A stretch of 22,382 bases of DNA from assembly GCA_964574775.1 (NCBI GenBank), contig CAZNOS010000008.1, forward strand, positions 1-22,382, in the 5' to 3' direction. Positions 15,454 through 22,382 of the stretch are shown piece after piece. Position numbers and translations under genes: made by a program. The notes below the pieces were generated by a model. That model saw only the letters and a program-made list of their open reading frames with translations, searched no databases and had not been told where the DNA came from. Each line of letters opens with the position of its first letter. Position 1 is the stretch's first letter. Origin of the DNA: CABMGO01 sp964574775. Lineage in GTDB: Archaea > Nanobdellota > Nanobdellia > Pacearchaeales > GW2011-AR1.

Positions 15454-15989
15454 TACAAATTCCCTCCAGCTGTTTTAGCTTGATAATATTCTGCAATTGC
15501 TCTACCTAGAAGTGTGACTTTCAATTCTCTAGATTTCATTAGAGTCGGAGATATTACTATATCCGCACCCATATTCACTAATTCCTCTAATACTCTGGGA
15601 TTATCCTCGCTTGTAAAAATTACTTTTTTTGCAAGATTTCTTCTTACTGTAGGATCTCTAAGAACATCTCTTCCTCCGGTTTCATAACCATCACCATAAT
15701 CCATATCCGTAGCTATGAAGTCGTAATCTGCAGAAGCTTCTCTTACCATTTCCGCTACAGAACTAACTGCTTTTATTTCTGCACCATTAAATCCTGGTAT
15801 TGGAAATTCTGGCGTGACATAGTCTGTTGCATTTAGAAACTCTCCTTCTAGGATGCTTCCGGTTCCAGTTACGTCTGCCATCCCGCATAATATGAGCGAA
15901 AGTGCATTATTTGTCTTAGACCTATCTGTATAGGAGTCATCTCCAATTAACATTTTAAACGGTCTAGTTTGTTTTGTTTGTGTTTGCAT
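15453..15989 (-). CDS. Receiver-like (response regulator REC fold) single-domain protein
   Basis: 178 residues with the REC pattern: acidic pair D17-D18 after strand 1 (FKMLIGDDSYTDR), phospho-acceptor-like D95 in DYDFIATDMDYGDG, T126 in KVIFTSED, and the final strand in GADIVISPTLMK. Two departures matter. The conserved Lys before Pro in strand 5 is Ser here (ISP for the usual KP), and there is an insertion of about 30 residues between the acidic pair and D95 (GTGSILEGEFLNATDYVTP). The fold assignment is by pattern; phosphorylation may be altered or lost. No kinase is nearby. The start ATG has the ribosome binding site gggag six bases upstream. It is the first gene of a two-gene operon, divergent from the TrmB-type regulator. 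Confidence 0.7.
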   Translation of the reverse strand: MQTQTKQTRPFKMLIGDDSYTDRSKTNNALSLILCGMADVTGTGSILEGEFLNATDYVTPEFPIPGFNGAEIKAVSSVAEMVREASADYDFIATDMDYGDGYETGGRDVLRDPTVRRNLAKKVIFTSEDNPRVLEELVNMGADIVISPTLMKSRELKVTLLGRAIAEYYQAKTAGGNL

Positions 15990-15995
15990 TTTTTT

Positions 15996-16000
15996 CTCCC
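15996..16000 (-). promoter_or_regulatory. Ribosome binding site of the receiver-like gene
   Basis: gggag, six bases before ATG 15989, immediately next to the perfect palindrome at 16001-16016. Confidence 0.55.
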
Positions 16001-16016
16001 AATATCTTACGATATT
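16001..16016. repeat. Perfect palindrome next to the receiver-gene ribosome binding site
   Basis: aatatc, ttac, gatatt: 6-base arms and a 4-base loop. In the mRNA it would be a hairpin touching the Shine-Dalgarno; in DNA it could be an operator. Confidence 0.5.
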
Positions 16017-16037
16017 ATTAATTTACTTAGAAATAGT

Positions 16038-16071
16038 ACCCCTATATATCTTATTCCCCCTTATGTGGGGT
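16038..16071. promoter_or_regulatory. C/G-run inverted repeats in the divergent control region
   Basis: acccc (16038-16042) and ccccc (16056-16060) both pair with ggggt (16067-16071); the inner pair is cccc, ttatgt, gggg. Runs like this stand out in AT-rich DNA. Lying between the receiver operon and the TrmB-type regulator gene, they are a candidate operator. Confidence 0.4.
16041..16050 (-). promoter_or_regulatory. TATA-like box of the receiver operon
   Basis: gatatatagg on the minus strand, about 57 bases before ATG 15989, which would give a leader of roughly 30 bases containing the palindrome and the ribosome binding site. Confidence 0.4.
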
Positions 16072-16084
16072 GTTAAAACAAAGG

Positions 16085-16092
16085 TTTATATA
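16085..16092 (+). promoter_or_regulatory. TATA box of the TrmB-type regulator
   Basis: tttatata, centred 25.5 bases before ATG 16114. It decides that start over an upstream in-frame ATG at 16063. Confidence 0.6.
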
Positions 16093-16113
16093 TTATTTAA
16101 TATTAAAATAATT

Positions 16114-16857
16114 ATGGAAAACATATTAAGAGAAATTGGACTAAATGAAACCGAGATTAAAATTTATACAACTCTTTTAAAGATAGGAGAATCAAAGTCT
16201 GGAGAAATAATAAAAGAGGGAAAGATTAAATCTGGAAGAGTATACGAATCCTTTGATTCCCTAATAGGAAAGGGTTTAATATCTTATTCTATGAAATCTG
16301 GCGTAAAGTACTTTGTTGCTGCAGATCCAAAAAATTTATATCGTTATCTAGACAAGAAAAAAGACGAAATAGATTTTAAAAAAAACAAACTAAAAACAAT
16401 TCTACCCAACATATTGTCTAGTATAAATTACTCCAAAAGAGCAGTTGTAGAAGTTTATGAAGGAATTGATGGAATGGAAAATGCTTTTGATAAAGAATTG
16501 AAATACAATAAAAGAGAAGAGCTTTTATGTTTTGGAGTTGATCCGACTGATACATATAGCCAAGAAACTATTGATTTTTTTGTCTATAATTTATTTAAAC
16601 AAAGAGAAAAATTTAAGATAAGAAAACTTTTTGGTGAAAAGTCTCGTGGAGATAAAACCTTAGTTGAGAATAATTCTAAAATAAAATTCATGAAAGATGA
16701 TTCTTTGGCAACAATAGACATAATTAATAATTTAATTTTAATTCATTTGCACCATGGAAAGAACGTTGTAATTTCTATTGAAGATAAAGAGCTAGCAGAA
16801 AGTATGCGAGAACAATTTAATTATATCTGGAAAAACGCATCTGCGAGCGAAAAATAA
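16114..16857 (+). CDS. TrmB-family transcriptional regulator
   Basis: 247 residues. The N-terminal winged helix (about 1-75) opens MENILREIGLNETEIKIYTT, the standard TrmB beginning, followed by GESKSGEIIKEGKIKSGRVYESF (recognition helix region) and the wing GLISYSMKSGVKYFVAADP. A basic helix (77-105) links to a C-terminal effector domain with VVEVYEGIDGMENAF and LLCFGVDPTDTY. Its C-terminal type resembles the phospholipase-D-like variant of archaeal TrmB relatives rather than the maltose-binding form; no catalytic HKD is seen. Such proteins bind palindromes near promoters. It is divergent from the receiver operon, and the palindromes between them are its likeliest target. The start is chosen by the TATA box and by homology; the longer frame from 16063 adds 17 hydrophobic, AT-rich residues spanning the promoter. 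Confidence 0.85.
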   Translation: MENILREIGLNETEIKIYTTLLKIGESKSGEIIKEGKIKSGRVYESFDSLIGKGLISYSMKSGVKYFVAADPKNLYRYLDKKKDEIDFKKNKLKTILPNILSSINYSKRAVVEVYEGIDGMENAFDKELKYNKREELLCFGVDPTDTYSQETIDFFVYNLFKQREKFKIRKLFGEKSRGDKTLVENNSKIKFMKDDSLATIDIINNLILIHLHHGKNVVISIEDKELAESMREQFNYIWKNASASEK

Positions 16858-16887
16858 GATTCAATAATAGTCATTTTATTCAAAATG

Positions 16888-16895
16888 TTTATAAG
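16888..16895 (+). promoter_or_regulatory. TATA box of the glutamyl-tRNA synthetase gene
   Basis: tttataag, centred 25.5 bases before ATG 16917. Confidence 0.6.
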
Positions 16896-16916
16896 ACCTA
16901 AAAACAGTAAACTTAC

Positions 16917-18332
16917 ATGTCAATCGAAAACCTCGAACAAAAAATGCTCGCATACGCACTGAAAAATGCTGTCGAACACGAAGGTAAATGCCAATCTGGC
17001 GCAGTTCTTGCACCATTATTTCATGAAGGCTTGGAAAAATCTGAAGTAAAAAACGTTATGCCAAAAATCAACGAAATCGTGAAAAAAGTTAATTCTATGT
17101 CGCTAGACGAACAAAAAAAGGAACTAGAAGAAGTGGAAAAATTTATTTCACACAGAAAAGAAAGAATCGGATTGCCTGAATTAGAAGACGTTCCTGCAAC
17201 TGGAATTATTACAAGGTTTTCTCCATCGTCAAGTGCGTCCGCATTTCACATCGGTCATATTTTAACAGGAATGCCATCGAGTTTATACGTAAAAAAATAT
17301 GGCGGGAAACTATACTTGAGAATCGAAGATACAAATCCAGAAAAAACAGTTCCGGAGTGTTATGAATCTTTTCCCAAAGAGGCAGAATGGATTTTCGGAA
17401 ACGTTACAGAATGGTATGCTCAATCCGATAGAATGGAAAAATATTATAAATTTGCGGAAGAATTAGTTGAAAAAGGATTTGCTTTTATTTGTACTTGTAA
17501 AAAGGAGACAGATAACGAAGAGGAATATAAAATTAGAGAACCATGCAAATGTAGAAATAATTCTATAAAAGATAATTCTGAGAAATGGAAAAGAATGTTG
17601 GATCAAAAAGGATTCAAAGAAGGCGAAGCTGTTTTAAGATTTAAAACTGCAACAAATTTAAACAACCCAGCGCTTTTAGATTTTCCACTAGCGAGAATTA
17701 ATTTAACAAAACACCCGAGACAAAAAACAAAATATAGAGTTTGGCCACTAATGAATCTGTGCGTAACTTACGACGATATCGAACAAAAATGCACACACAT
17801 TATAAGGGCAAAAGAACATAGAGACAACGCAATCAGACAAGAAATGATTTTTAATGCGTTAAAAGTCCCCGTGCCACACACATATTTTTTAGGAAGATAC
17901 AAATTCGACGATTTGGCCATATCCAAAACACAAATAACCCAAATGATAAAAGAAGGAAAGTTTTCCGGATGGGACGATATTCGTCTGCCATTAGCAAGAA
18001 ATTTCAAAAAGAGAGGATACCAGCCAGAAGCTTTCGCAAGAATGGCGGAGCAAAGAGGACTTAGCGAAGTCGATAAAGTAATTAGTCAAAAAGATTTATT
18101 CCAAGTTCTAAATAATTTTAACAGAGAAATAATAAAACCAATGTCAACGGAAATTGAGTTCTCAGAAAAGAAATCTAAAGAAAACATTAACACGTATACT
18201 CTACTAATGGATGATGCATCAGAAAGTAAAATTTTCACAAAAGAAAAGTTAGAAAATGAGAAGATTTATTTCTTGAAAGATATCGGTTATGCAAAACTTA
18301 ACGATAAAGAACTCTGGTTCTGTCACGGATAA
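16917..18332 (+). CDS. gltX: Glutamyl-tRNA synthetase, archaeal type, with short C-terminus
   Basis: A 471-residue class I synthetase that charges tRNA-Glu (and in many archaea tRNA-Gln, for later amidation). The N-terminal archaeal extension (1-90) includes the HEGKCQSGAVLAPLFHEG-type helix region. The Rossmann core has HIGH at 111-114, LRIEDTNPEKT, a zinc knuckle C192, C194, C210, C212 (CTC, CKC) and the KMSKS-equivalent AISKT at 334-338. GWDDIRLPLARNFKKRGYQPEAF follows as in archaeal GluRS/GlnRS. Only about 130 residues follow the KMSKS loop, against roughly 220 in archaeal relatives of about 550-570 residues, so the beta-barrel anticodon-binding part is reduced. The gene stop abuts the convergent helicase stop with no gap. 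Confidence 0.93.
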   Translation: MSIENLEQKMLAYALKNAVEHEGKCQSGAVLAPLFHEGLEKSEVKNVMPKINEIVKKVNSMSLDEQKKELEEVEKFISHRKERIGLPELEDVPATGIITRFSPSSSASAFHIGHILTGMPSSLYVKKYGGKLYLRIEDTNPEKTVPECYESFPKEAEWIFGNVTEWYAQSDRMEKYYKFAEELVEKGFAFICTCKKETDNEEEYKIREPCKCRNNSIKDNSEKWKRMLDQKGFKEGEAVLRFKTATNLNNPALLDFPLARINLTKHPRQKTKYRVWPLMNLCVTYDDIEQKCTHIIRAKEHRDNAIRQEMIFNALKVPVPHTYFLGRYKFDDLAISKTQITQMIKEGKFSGWDDIRLPLARNFKKRGYQPEAFARMAEQRGLSEVDKVISQKDLFQVLNNFNREIIKPMSTEIEFSEKKSKENINTYTLLMDDASESKIFTKEKLENEKIYFLKDIGYAKLNDKELWFCHG

Positions 18333-20291
18333 TTAATCCACTCTCGCATCAAAAATTCTAGAATCTGGACTTAACAACAATACATGATCCCCCTTAAATC
18401 TTACTCCACGAGCCACTTTTTGTATTAAATCACGACGAGCTTTATCCATATAAAATGTCATAAATTTCTGCGGCTGCTCTCTCTTTAAAATCTGCCAGAA
18501 CAATCCCTGAATATTTGGATATGGATATTTAGTTAAAATAATTGAATTACATTGCTCCCCTGGAAAATCCACACCACGTGAACATTTTGTTGTAAAAAGC
18601 AAATCTGTCTTACCCGACTTAAAAGAATCAAAAGAATCATTATTCTCCTGCATTTTTCCAAGTTGTTCTCTTGAAATAATATTACTCACATTAAACCTTC
18701 TCTTTTCTTCCTCAGTCGGCAAATCAGCAAAAGACGCAATATGAACTAATGTTGGCATCTTAGCGTTAGCAACACAAGCCGACAAAGCCTTCAAATATTC
18801 CGCACGACTATTTGGATTAGATTTCATAAGTTCGTACTTACAATTTTTTTCATATCCAGTTCTATATTTAGTAACGTTTCCGGGACTCTGCGTTTCTGCC
18901 TCTACAATTTTAAATTTTTCCAATCCAAAAATTTCTTTCAAAACAGGTTCAGAGTGTAAAGTTCCAGACATTAAAACTAAAACATTATTCTTTTCTATTA
19001 AATCCTTAAATCTCCTAGAGACATTTATCGAAACAAGACTGATATATGTAGTTTCACCATAACTATTTCCAAATAAAGACTGCTGCTCTGCATTCGATTT
19101 CTCAAACGCCACATAAGTTTCATCTACCAATTCCTCAAAACTTTTCACGGACTCAAAAGCGGAATTATAATAATTTCCATCCTCCCCCTCGGCTAAATAC
19201 GGATTATCTAATATCTTATCGAATAAATCCTTAAACAAATGGGCTTTTAACTTTTCAATACCTTCAGAATGAACCGCAATAACTCTGTTGGCAAGCAAAA
19301 TCATTTCTCTAATAGAATTTTTATCTTTTGGACCTTCTGGAATTAAACTAGACAACGCAGAAATAAAACGATTTAAATTAATTTTTTTCTCATTGGCAAA
19401 ACTATCCAAAAAATCGTCACACTCATCAATAACGTCCAAATCCGTTTTTGGCTTCCTACCAATTGCTGTTTCAATCAAGTATTTCTGTGCATTAAAAATT
19501 AAAACATCCGCATCAATATAAGAATGATATTGCTGATAATATCCACAACCCTTAGCTCTTTCAAATAAAGCATATTCTTTGCCAGAAATAGTCATATATT
19601 TTCTTTTTCTAGCCTTACCTAAAACCTTTCCGCCAGTTTCAGCAGACAAAATTGGAGACCAATATGGACAAGCAGCAGCGACGCTAATTCTCCTAACATC
19701 TGTAATGCTCGAAAAATCTTCTTTTTTCACTTCTTTATTTTGTTCAATAAAATCTAAAATCATTTTCATATTTTTTTCTCTAAGCTCTATATCACATGGC
19801 AAATAAGAATCGTCCGCTTTCAACTCGCTAGAAAATGGACACTTAAAATTTCCCCTACCCTTAATAACAGAAATTTTTAATTTACTCCCATCTTCTTTTA
19901 AAATAAAATTTTTATTCATATAATCTCTTTCATATTGATCTTGCAAACTTTTTATTGGAACTACAATAGAAGTTTTCTTAAAATGTTTTGCCAAATTTAA
20001 TGCAATGGCACTTTTTCCAGACCCACAAACTCCTTTAACGAAAATAATTTTATGTCCATTATCAACCGCTTTTAAAACTTCTTTAACTATATCTTCTTGA
20101 GTTTTTCCATTGCTAAATTTAAGCGGATCCAACTTATCTCCAGAAACATTTAATATATCCAAAGTATTTTCATCGTCGGAAACTCCCTCTTTTTTCTTAT
20201 ACAAACTCCATGAAACATTTTTAAAAGAAGACTCTTTTTCCACATGCGGTACACCCGGCACAATTATTCTACCATTTTCATCGAATTCCAT
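18333..20291 (-). CDS. XPD/DinG-like iron-sulfur superfamily 2 DNA helicase
   Basis: 652 residues. A Q-motif-like KFSNGKTQEDIV (58-69) precedes Walker A GVCGSGKS (87-94). Four cysteines between motifs Ia and II, C151, C166, C208 and C249 (FKCPF, LPCD, AACPYW, KGCGYY), are placed as in the 4Fe-4S domain of XPD and DinG. Motif II reads DECD (289-292), not DEAH. Helicase domain 2 has LMSGTLHSEPV, TTKCSRGVDFPGE and KYPYPN, with QKVARGVRF as motif VI. Likely a 5'-3' helicase in repair or replication-fork maintenance. The start has gaggtg five bases upstream, one of the few Shine-Dalgarno sites here. Upstream on the same strand is a Nudix gene 64 bases away. Confidence 0.9.
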   Translation of the reverse strand: MEFDENGRIIVPGVPHVEKESSFKNVSWSLYKKKEGVSDDENTLDILNVSGDKLDPLKFSNGKTQEDIVKEVLKAVDNGHKIIFVKGVCGSGKSAIALNLAKHFKKTSIVVPIKSLQDQYERDYMNKNFILKEDGSKLKISVIKGRGNFKCPFSSELKADDSYLPCDIELREKNMKMILDFIEQNKEVKKEDFSSITDVRRISVAAACPYWSPILSAETGGKVLGKARKRKYMTISGKEYALFERAKGCGYYQQYHSYIDADVLIFNAQKYLIETAIGRKPKTDLDVIDECDDFLDSFANEKKINLNRFISALSSLIPEGPKDKNSIREMILLANRVIAVHSEGIEKLKAHLFKDLFDKILDNPYLAEGEDGNYYNSAFESVKSFEELVDETYVAFEKSNAEQQSLFGNSYGETTYISLVSINVSRRFKDLIEKNNVLVLMSGTLHSEPVLKEIFGLEKFKIVEAETQSPGNVTKYRTGYEKNCKYELMKSNPNSRAEYLKALSACVANAKMPTLVHIASFADLPTEEEKRRFNVSNIISREQLGKMQENNDSFDSFKSGKTDLLFTTKCSRGVDFPGEQCNSIILTKYPYPNIQGLFWQILKREQPQKFMTFYMDKARRDLIQKVARGVRFKGDHVLLLSPDSRIFDARVD

Positions 20292-20296
20292 TATAA

Positions 20297-20302
20297 CACC
20301 TC
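20297..20302 (-). promoter_or_regulatory. Ribosome binding site of the helicase gene
   Basis: gaggtg, five bases before ATG 20291; it supports that start. Confidence 0.55.
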
Positions 20303-20330
20303 GAACAAAAAAACAAAAGGTGGTTTAAAA

Positions 20331-20341
20331 GTATTTATATG
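20331..20341 (-). promoter_or_regulatory. TATA box of the helicase gene
   Basis: catataaatac on the minus strand, about 45 bases before the ATG, giving a leader of roughly 20 bases that contains the ribosome binding site. A second candidate, cttttaaacc, lies at 20331-20322. Confidence 0.45.
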
Positions 20342-20355
20342 TCCCAGATACCATT

Positions 20356-20898
20356 TCAGTCACTGTTTAATCTTTTTCTAACTTCCGCTATTATATCGAA
20401 CCAATACACTCCATGTGGACAAAAACGTCCATAATCAGATTTTAAATCTTCTTCCAACCTATCAATCGAAACAAATTCAACCTTTTGCACCTCTCCATCT
20501 CTGAATTGAAAACTATTAATGTCTCCTTCAAATTTTAAGAAATAAATATATCCAAACTCATTATTTTTTTCTAATTCATCACAGCACTTCTCAACTCTAA
20601 AAAATTGCAAATCACCCGCACCAACACTAAATCCGATCTCTTCTTCAAGCTCTCTCATGCAAGAAACAATTGGTTCTTCACCAGCAGTTACATGTCCCGC
20701 AGCAGAAATATCCCACAAATCAGGATATTGTAATTTATCTTTTGCTCTAAGTTGAAGTAATATTTCCCCCTTGGAATTATATATTATAACGTGCACCGCC
20801 CTATGCCAACTCCCGTCACTATGTGCCTTCGACTTCATCTTTTTCACATTTGTAAAATTATTATTCTCATCAAAAATATCAACTAATTCATCTGCCAT
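20356..20898 (-). CDS. Nudix hydrolase, IPP-isomerase-like subgroup
   Basis: 180 residues. The beginning ELVDIFDENNN, then HRAVHVIIYNSKGEILLQLRA and YPDLWDISAAGHV, are typical of the YfcD/isopentenyl-diphosphate-isomerase-like Nudix group. The Nudix box is complete: G68, E74, R82-E83-L84, E86-E87 and G89 (GHVTAGE ... RELEEEIGF). Known members include nucleotide-derivative hydrolases as well as type I IPP isomerases. The isomerase active-site cysteine usually sits in a TCCSHP motif, which is absent here, so hydrolase is the better call. The substrate is unknown. A TATA box 25.5 bases upstream supports the start; the helicase gene follows downstream. Confidence 0.87.
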   Translation of the reverse strand: MADELVDIFDENNNFTNVKKMKSKAHSDGSWHRAVHVIIYNSKGEILLQLRAKDKLQYPDLWDISAAGHVTAGEEPIVSCMRELEEEIGFSVGAGDLQFFRVEKCCDELEKNNEFGYIYFLKFEGDINSFQFRDGEVQKVEFVSIDRLEEDLKSDYGRFCPHGVYWFDIIAEVRKRLNSD

Positions 20899-20918
20899 TT
20901 TAACTAAAAATAATATTA

Positions 20919-20928
20919 GGTTTTTAAG
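20919..20928 (-). promoter_or_regulatory. TATA box of the 20356-20898 Nudix gene
   Basis: cttaaaaacc on the minus strand, centred 25.5 bases before the ATG at 20898. Confidence 0.55.
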
Positions 20929-20969
20929 TATTTAGCTTATGGAAACCATTTTATAACGATTATCTACTC

Positions 20970-22019
20970 CTAATCTAACTTTAATAACTCTTCAAATAAC
21001 TTTGTCTGCGCCTTACTTAATTTTTTAGGAGTATTGACGGTAATATTAACAAACTGATCTCCATGATGACTTGAATTATTAAGAATTGGAATTCCTCTTC
21101 CCTTAAGCCTCAAAACGCTTCCAGACTGTGTTCCGCTTGCCACCTTAATCTTTATTTCCTCAGAAGACAAGGTTGGAATTTTTATTTCTGTTCCTAAAGC
21201 CGCCTGAGAGAAACTTATATTTAAATCCATATAAATATCGAACCCATCTCTCTTGAATATTTTATGTGGTTTTACCTTAATCAATAAAAATAAATCTCCA
21301 TCATCTCCATTCTTTGTTGCGTTTCCACCGCCCGGAACTCTTAAAGTTTGACCGTTGTCGATTCCCTTTGGTATTTTTATTTTTACTTTTTCCCTGCTTT
21401 CGAAAACACCTTTCCCGTCGCAGTGCGGACATTCTTCTTCGGGAATTTGTCCCTCGCCATTGCAGTTATCACACCTTCCGACTTGGCTAATCATTCCAAA
21501 AGGAGTTCTCTGATTAATTTTTATTCTACCCTGACCATTGCATTTTGAACATTTTCTAAATACCTTATTTTCCGCACCAGTTCCATCACATAACTCACAA
21601 GGAATATTTTTTTTAATTAAGACTTCCTTCTCAGCTCCGAAAACTGCTTCGTTAAATTCTATTGTTATTTCGTAACGCAAGTCTGGATCAACTTCTTCAT
21701 CATAATCTTGTCCTCCGAATCCGTTTCTAAATAAATCTCCGAAAATATCTTGGAAATTTCCGCCCCTAGAACTAGATGAAGAACTATTTGTAAATGGGTT
21801 GGCTTCTCCAGAGTCGTATTTTCTTCTTTTTACATCGTCTTCTAAAGTACTAAAAGCTTCGTTAATTTCTTTGAATTTTTCTTCGTGCTCTTTCTTTTTG
21901 TCGGCTTCCGCCTTATCTGGATGATACTTCAATGCTAATTTTTTATAAGCTTTTTTAATAGTCTCGCTAGAATCTGTCTTCTTTACGCCGAGTATTTCAT
22001 AATAGTCCTTTTTTGCCAT
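20970..22019 (-). CDS. dnaJ: Chaperone DnaJ (type I Hsp40)
   Basis: 349 residues, complete type I architecture. The J domain (1-70) has HPD at 33-35 in KYHPDK. A Gly/Ser-rich linker (about 75-100: NSSSSSSRGG, FGDLFRNGFGG) follows. The cysteine-rich zinc domain has four CxxCxGxG repeats: CELCDGTG, CSKCNGQG, CDNCNGEG and CPHCDGKG. The C-terminal substrate-binding beta domains follow (IPKGIDNGQTLRVPGGG, LRLKGRGIPIL), with a short end. It stimulates the ATPase of DnaK and delivers unfolded clients. dnaK and grpE are not in the window. A TATA box about 26 bases before the start suggests its own promoter. Confidence 0.96.
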   Translation of the reverse strand: MAKKDYYEILGVKKTDSSETIKKAYKKLALKYHPDKAEADKKKEHEEKFKEINEAFSTLEDDVKRRKYDSGEANPFTNSSSSSSRGGNFQDIFGDLFRNGFGGQDYDEEVDPDLRYEITIEFNEAVFGAEKEVLIKKNIPCELCDGTGAENKVFRKCSKCNGQGRIKINQRTPFGMISQVGRCDNCNGEGQIPEEECPHCDGKGVFESREKVKIKIPKGIDNGQTLRVPGGGNATKNGDDGDLFLLIKVKPHKIFKRDGFDIYMDLNISFSQAALGTEIKIPTLSSEEIKIKVASGTQSGSVLRLKGRGIPILNNSSHHGDQFVNITVNTPKKLSKAQTKLFEELLKLD

Positions 22020-22040
22020 AGTCTAATAGAAACTTTTTCT

Positions 22041-22050
22041 TTTTTAAAGG
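22041..22050 (-). promoter_or_regulatory. TATA box of dnaJ
   Basis: cctttaaaaa on the minus strand, centred about 26 bases before the ATG at 22019. Confidence 0.55.
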
Positions 22051-22126
22051 TGATGATGGGGAATTTTAGTTGTTGACTGTTACGTTATTGGGCAGAAAGG
22101 AAAAATAAAATTATTAAAAAATATTT

Positions 22127-22139
22127 ATCTAGCCTAGAT
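22127..22139. repeat. 13-base palindrome upstream of dnaJ
   Basis: atctag, c, ctagat: perfect 6-base arms. It lies between the end of the partial gene at 22156 and the dnaJ promoter. It might be an operator; too short for a terminator hairpin. Confidence 0.3.
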
Positions 22140-22155
22140 TTTAGTACAAAATATT

Positions 22156-22382
22156 TTACAAAACATCAAAACCGTAAATTGCTTGTTTCATAATTGGAAC
22201 AGCAAGTATCCATCTATAAATAGTTTTATGGTTATGAACGGAAACAGGCAAAAATTCTTTTATCCCTTCAGCTGCAAACTCTTTAGGATTTTGTCTAACT
22301 TGTTCAGTATTTCCATTTTGCCTAAGATAAGAAACATAATCTTCATAAAATTGTCTTATATCTGCTCGCTCAGTTAGAGTTT
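22156..22382 (-). CDS. 3' end of an unrecognised gene running off the right edge
   Basis: A minus-strand frame is open from the window edge for 74 codons to a TAA at 22156. It reads like real protein: ERADIRQFYEDYVSYLRQNG, QVRQNPKEFAAEGIKEFLP, NHKTIYRWILAVPIMKQAIY and the end GFDVL. It is mostly helical, mixed charge, without a membrane helix or recognised motif. The opposite-strand frame over the same bases looks like a shadow. No function assigned; the start and most of the gene lie outside. Confidence 0.6.
   Translation of the reverse strand, partial: TLTERADIRQFYEDYVSYLRQNGNTEQVRQNPKEFAAEGIKEFLPVSVHNHKTIYRWILAVPIMKQAIYGFDVL

Noticed and set aside
16063..16113. Upstream ATG extension of the TrmB-type regulator
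   Set aside because: The added 17 residues span the TATA box, and TrmB proteins normally begin at the MENILREIGL position.
20356..20898. Type I isopentenyl-diphosphate isomerase
   Set aside because: The flanking pattern resembles that family, but the TCCSHP-type cysteine motif is missing, so a Nudix hydrolase call is safer.
22183..22377. Plus-strand open frame at the right edge
   Set aside because: The minus-strand frame over the same bases is longer, open to the edge and more protein-like.
1..22382. CRISPR arrays, insertion sequences, tRNA or rRNA genes
   Set aside because: No regularly spaced repeats, transposase-like frames, cloverleaf T-arm signatures or rRNA-like conserved stretches were seen by eye.

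Overview
The window reads as AT-rich archaeal DNA. The archaeal markers are the gamma subunit of translation initiation factor 2, an archaeal-type glutamyl-tRNA synthetase, an XPD-like iron-sulfur helicase, a TrmB-type regulator, and TATA boxes centred about 25 bases upstream of most start codons. A bacterial-type DNA gyrase, DnaJ, MscL and a KtrAB potassium system, together with very compact spacing and many small unrecognised proteins, suggest a small-genome lineage of the DPANN type (Woesearchaeota/Pacearchaeota-like). That placement is an inference. A 100-N run at 2191-2290 marks a scaffold gap, so this is probably a draft or metagenome assembly.

Layout. 1-825: 3' part of aIF2-gamma (+). 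840-2910 (-): a secreted, membrane-anchored surface glycoprotein interrupted by the gap, followed two bases later by a CheD-like deamidase gene that carries a frameshift. 3043-3732 (+): a VTT/DedA-family membrane protein. 3757-5883 (-): ktrB then ktrA, a potassium uptake pair. 5977-6862 (+): a small membrane protein with a Nudix hydrolase directly behind it. 6859-7464 (-): an unrecognised protein. 7518-7844 (-): mscL. 7900-12786 (-): a four-gene gyrase operon, gyrB, a 63-residue four-cysteine protein, an 8-cysteine zinc-ribbon protein, then gyrA, with junctions of 1 base or less. 12934-13380 (+) and 13381-14061 (-): two unrecognised genes. 14062-14262: a 201-base non-coding stretch with two hairpins. 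14263-15989 (-): a receiver-like protein translationally coupled to a coiled-coil protein, divergent from a TrmB-family regulator (16114-16857, +) across a palindrome-rich promoter region. 16917-18332 (+): glutamyl-tRNA synthetase. 18333-20291 (-): XPD/DinG-like helicase. 20356-20898 (-): second Nudix hydrolase. 20970-22019 (-): DnaJ. 22156-22382 (-): 3' end of an unrecognised gene.

How they fit together. KtrAB, MscL and the VTT protein form an osmotic and membrane set. Gyrase, the helicase, GluRS, aIF2-gamma and DnaJ are housekeeping. The less explained parts are the gyrase operon with two tiny metal-binding-type proteins inside it, the receiver-like/coiled-coil operon with its structured control region, and a catalytically intact-looking CheD fold with no chemotaxis genes nearby. 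No CRISPR array, insertion sequence, rRNA or tRNA was seen.
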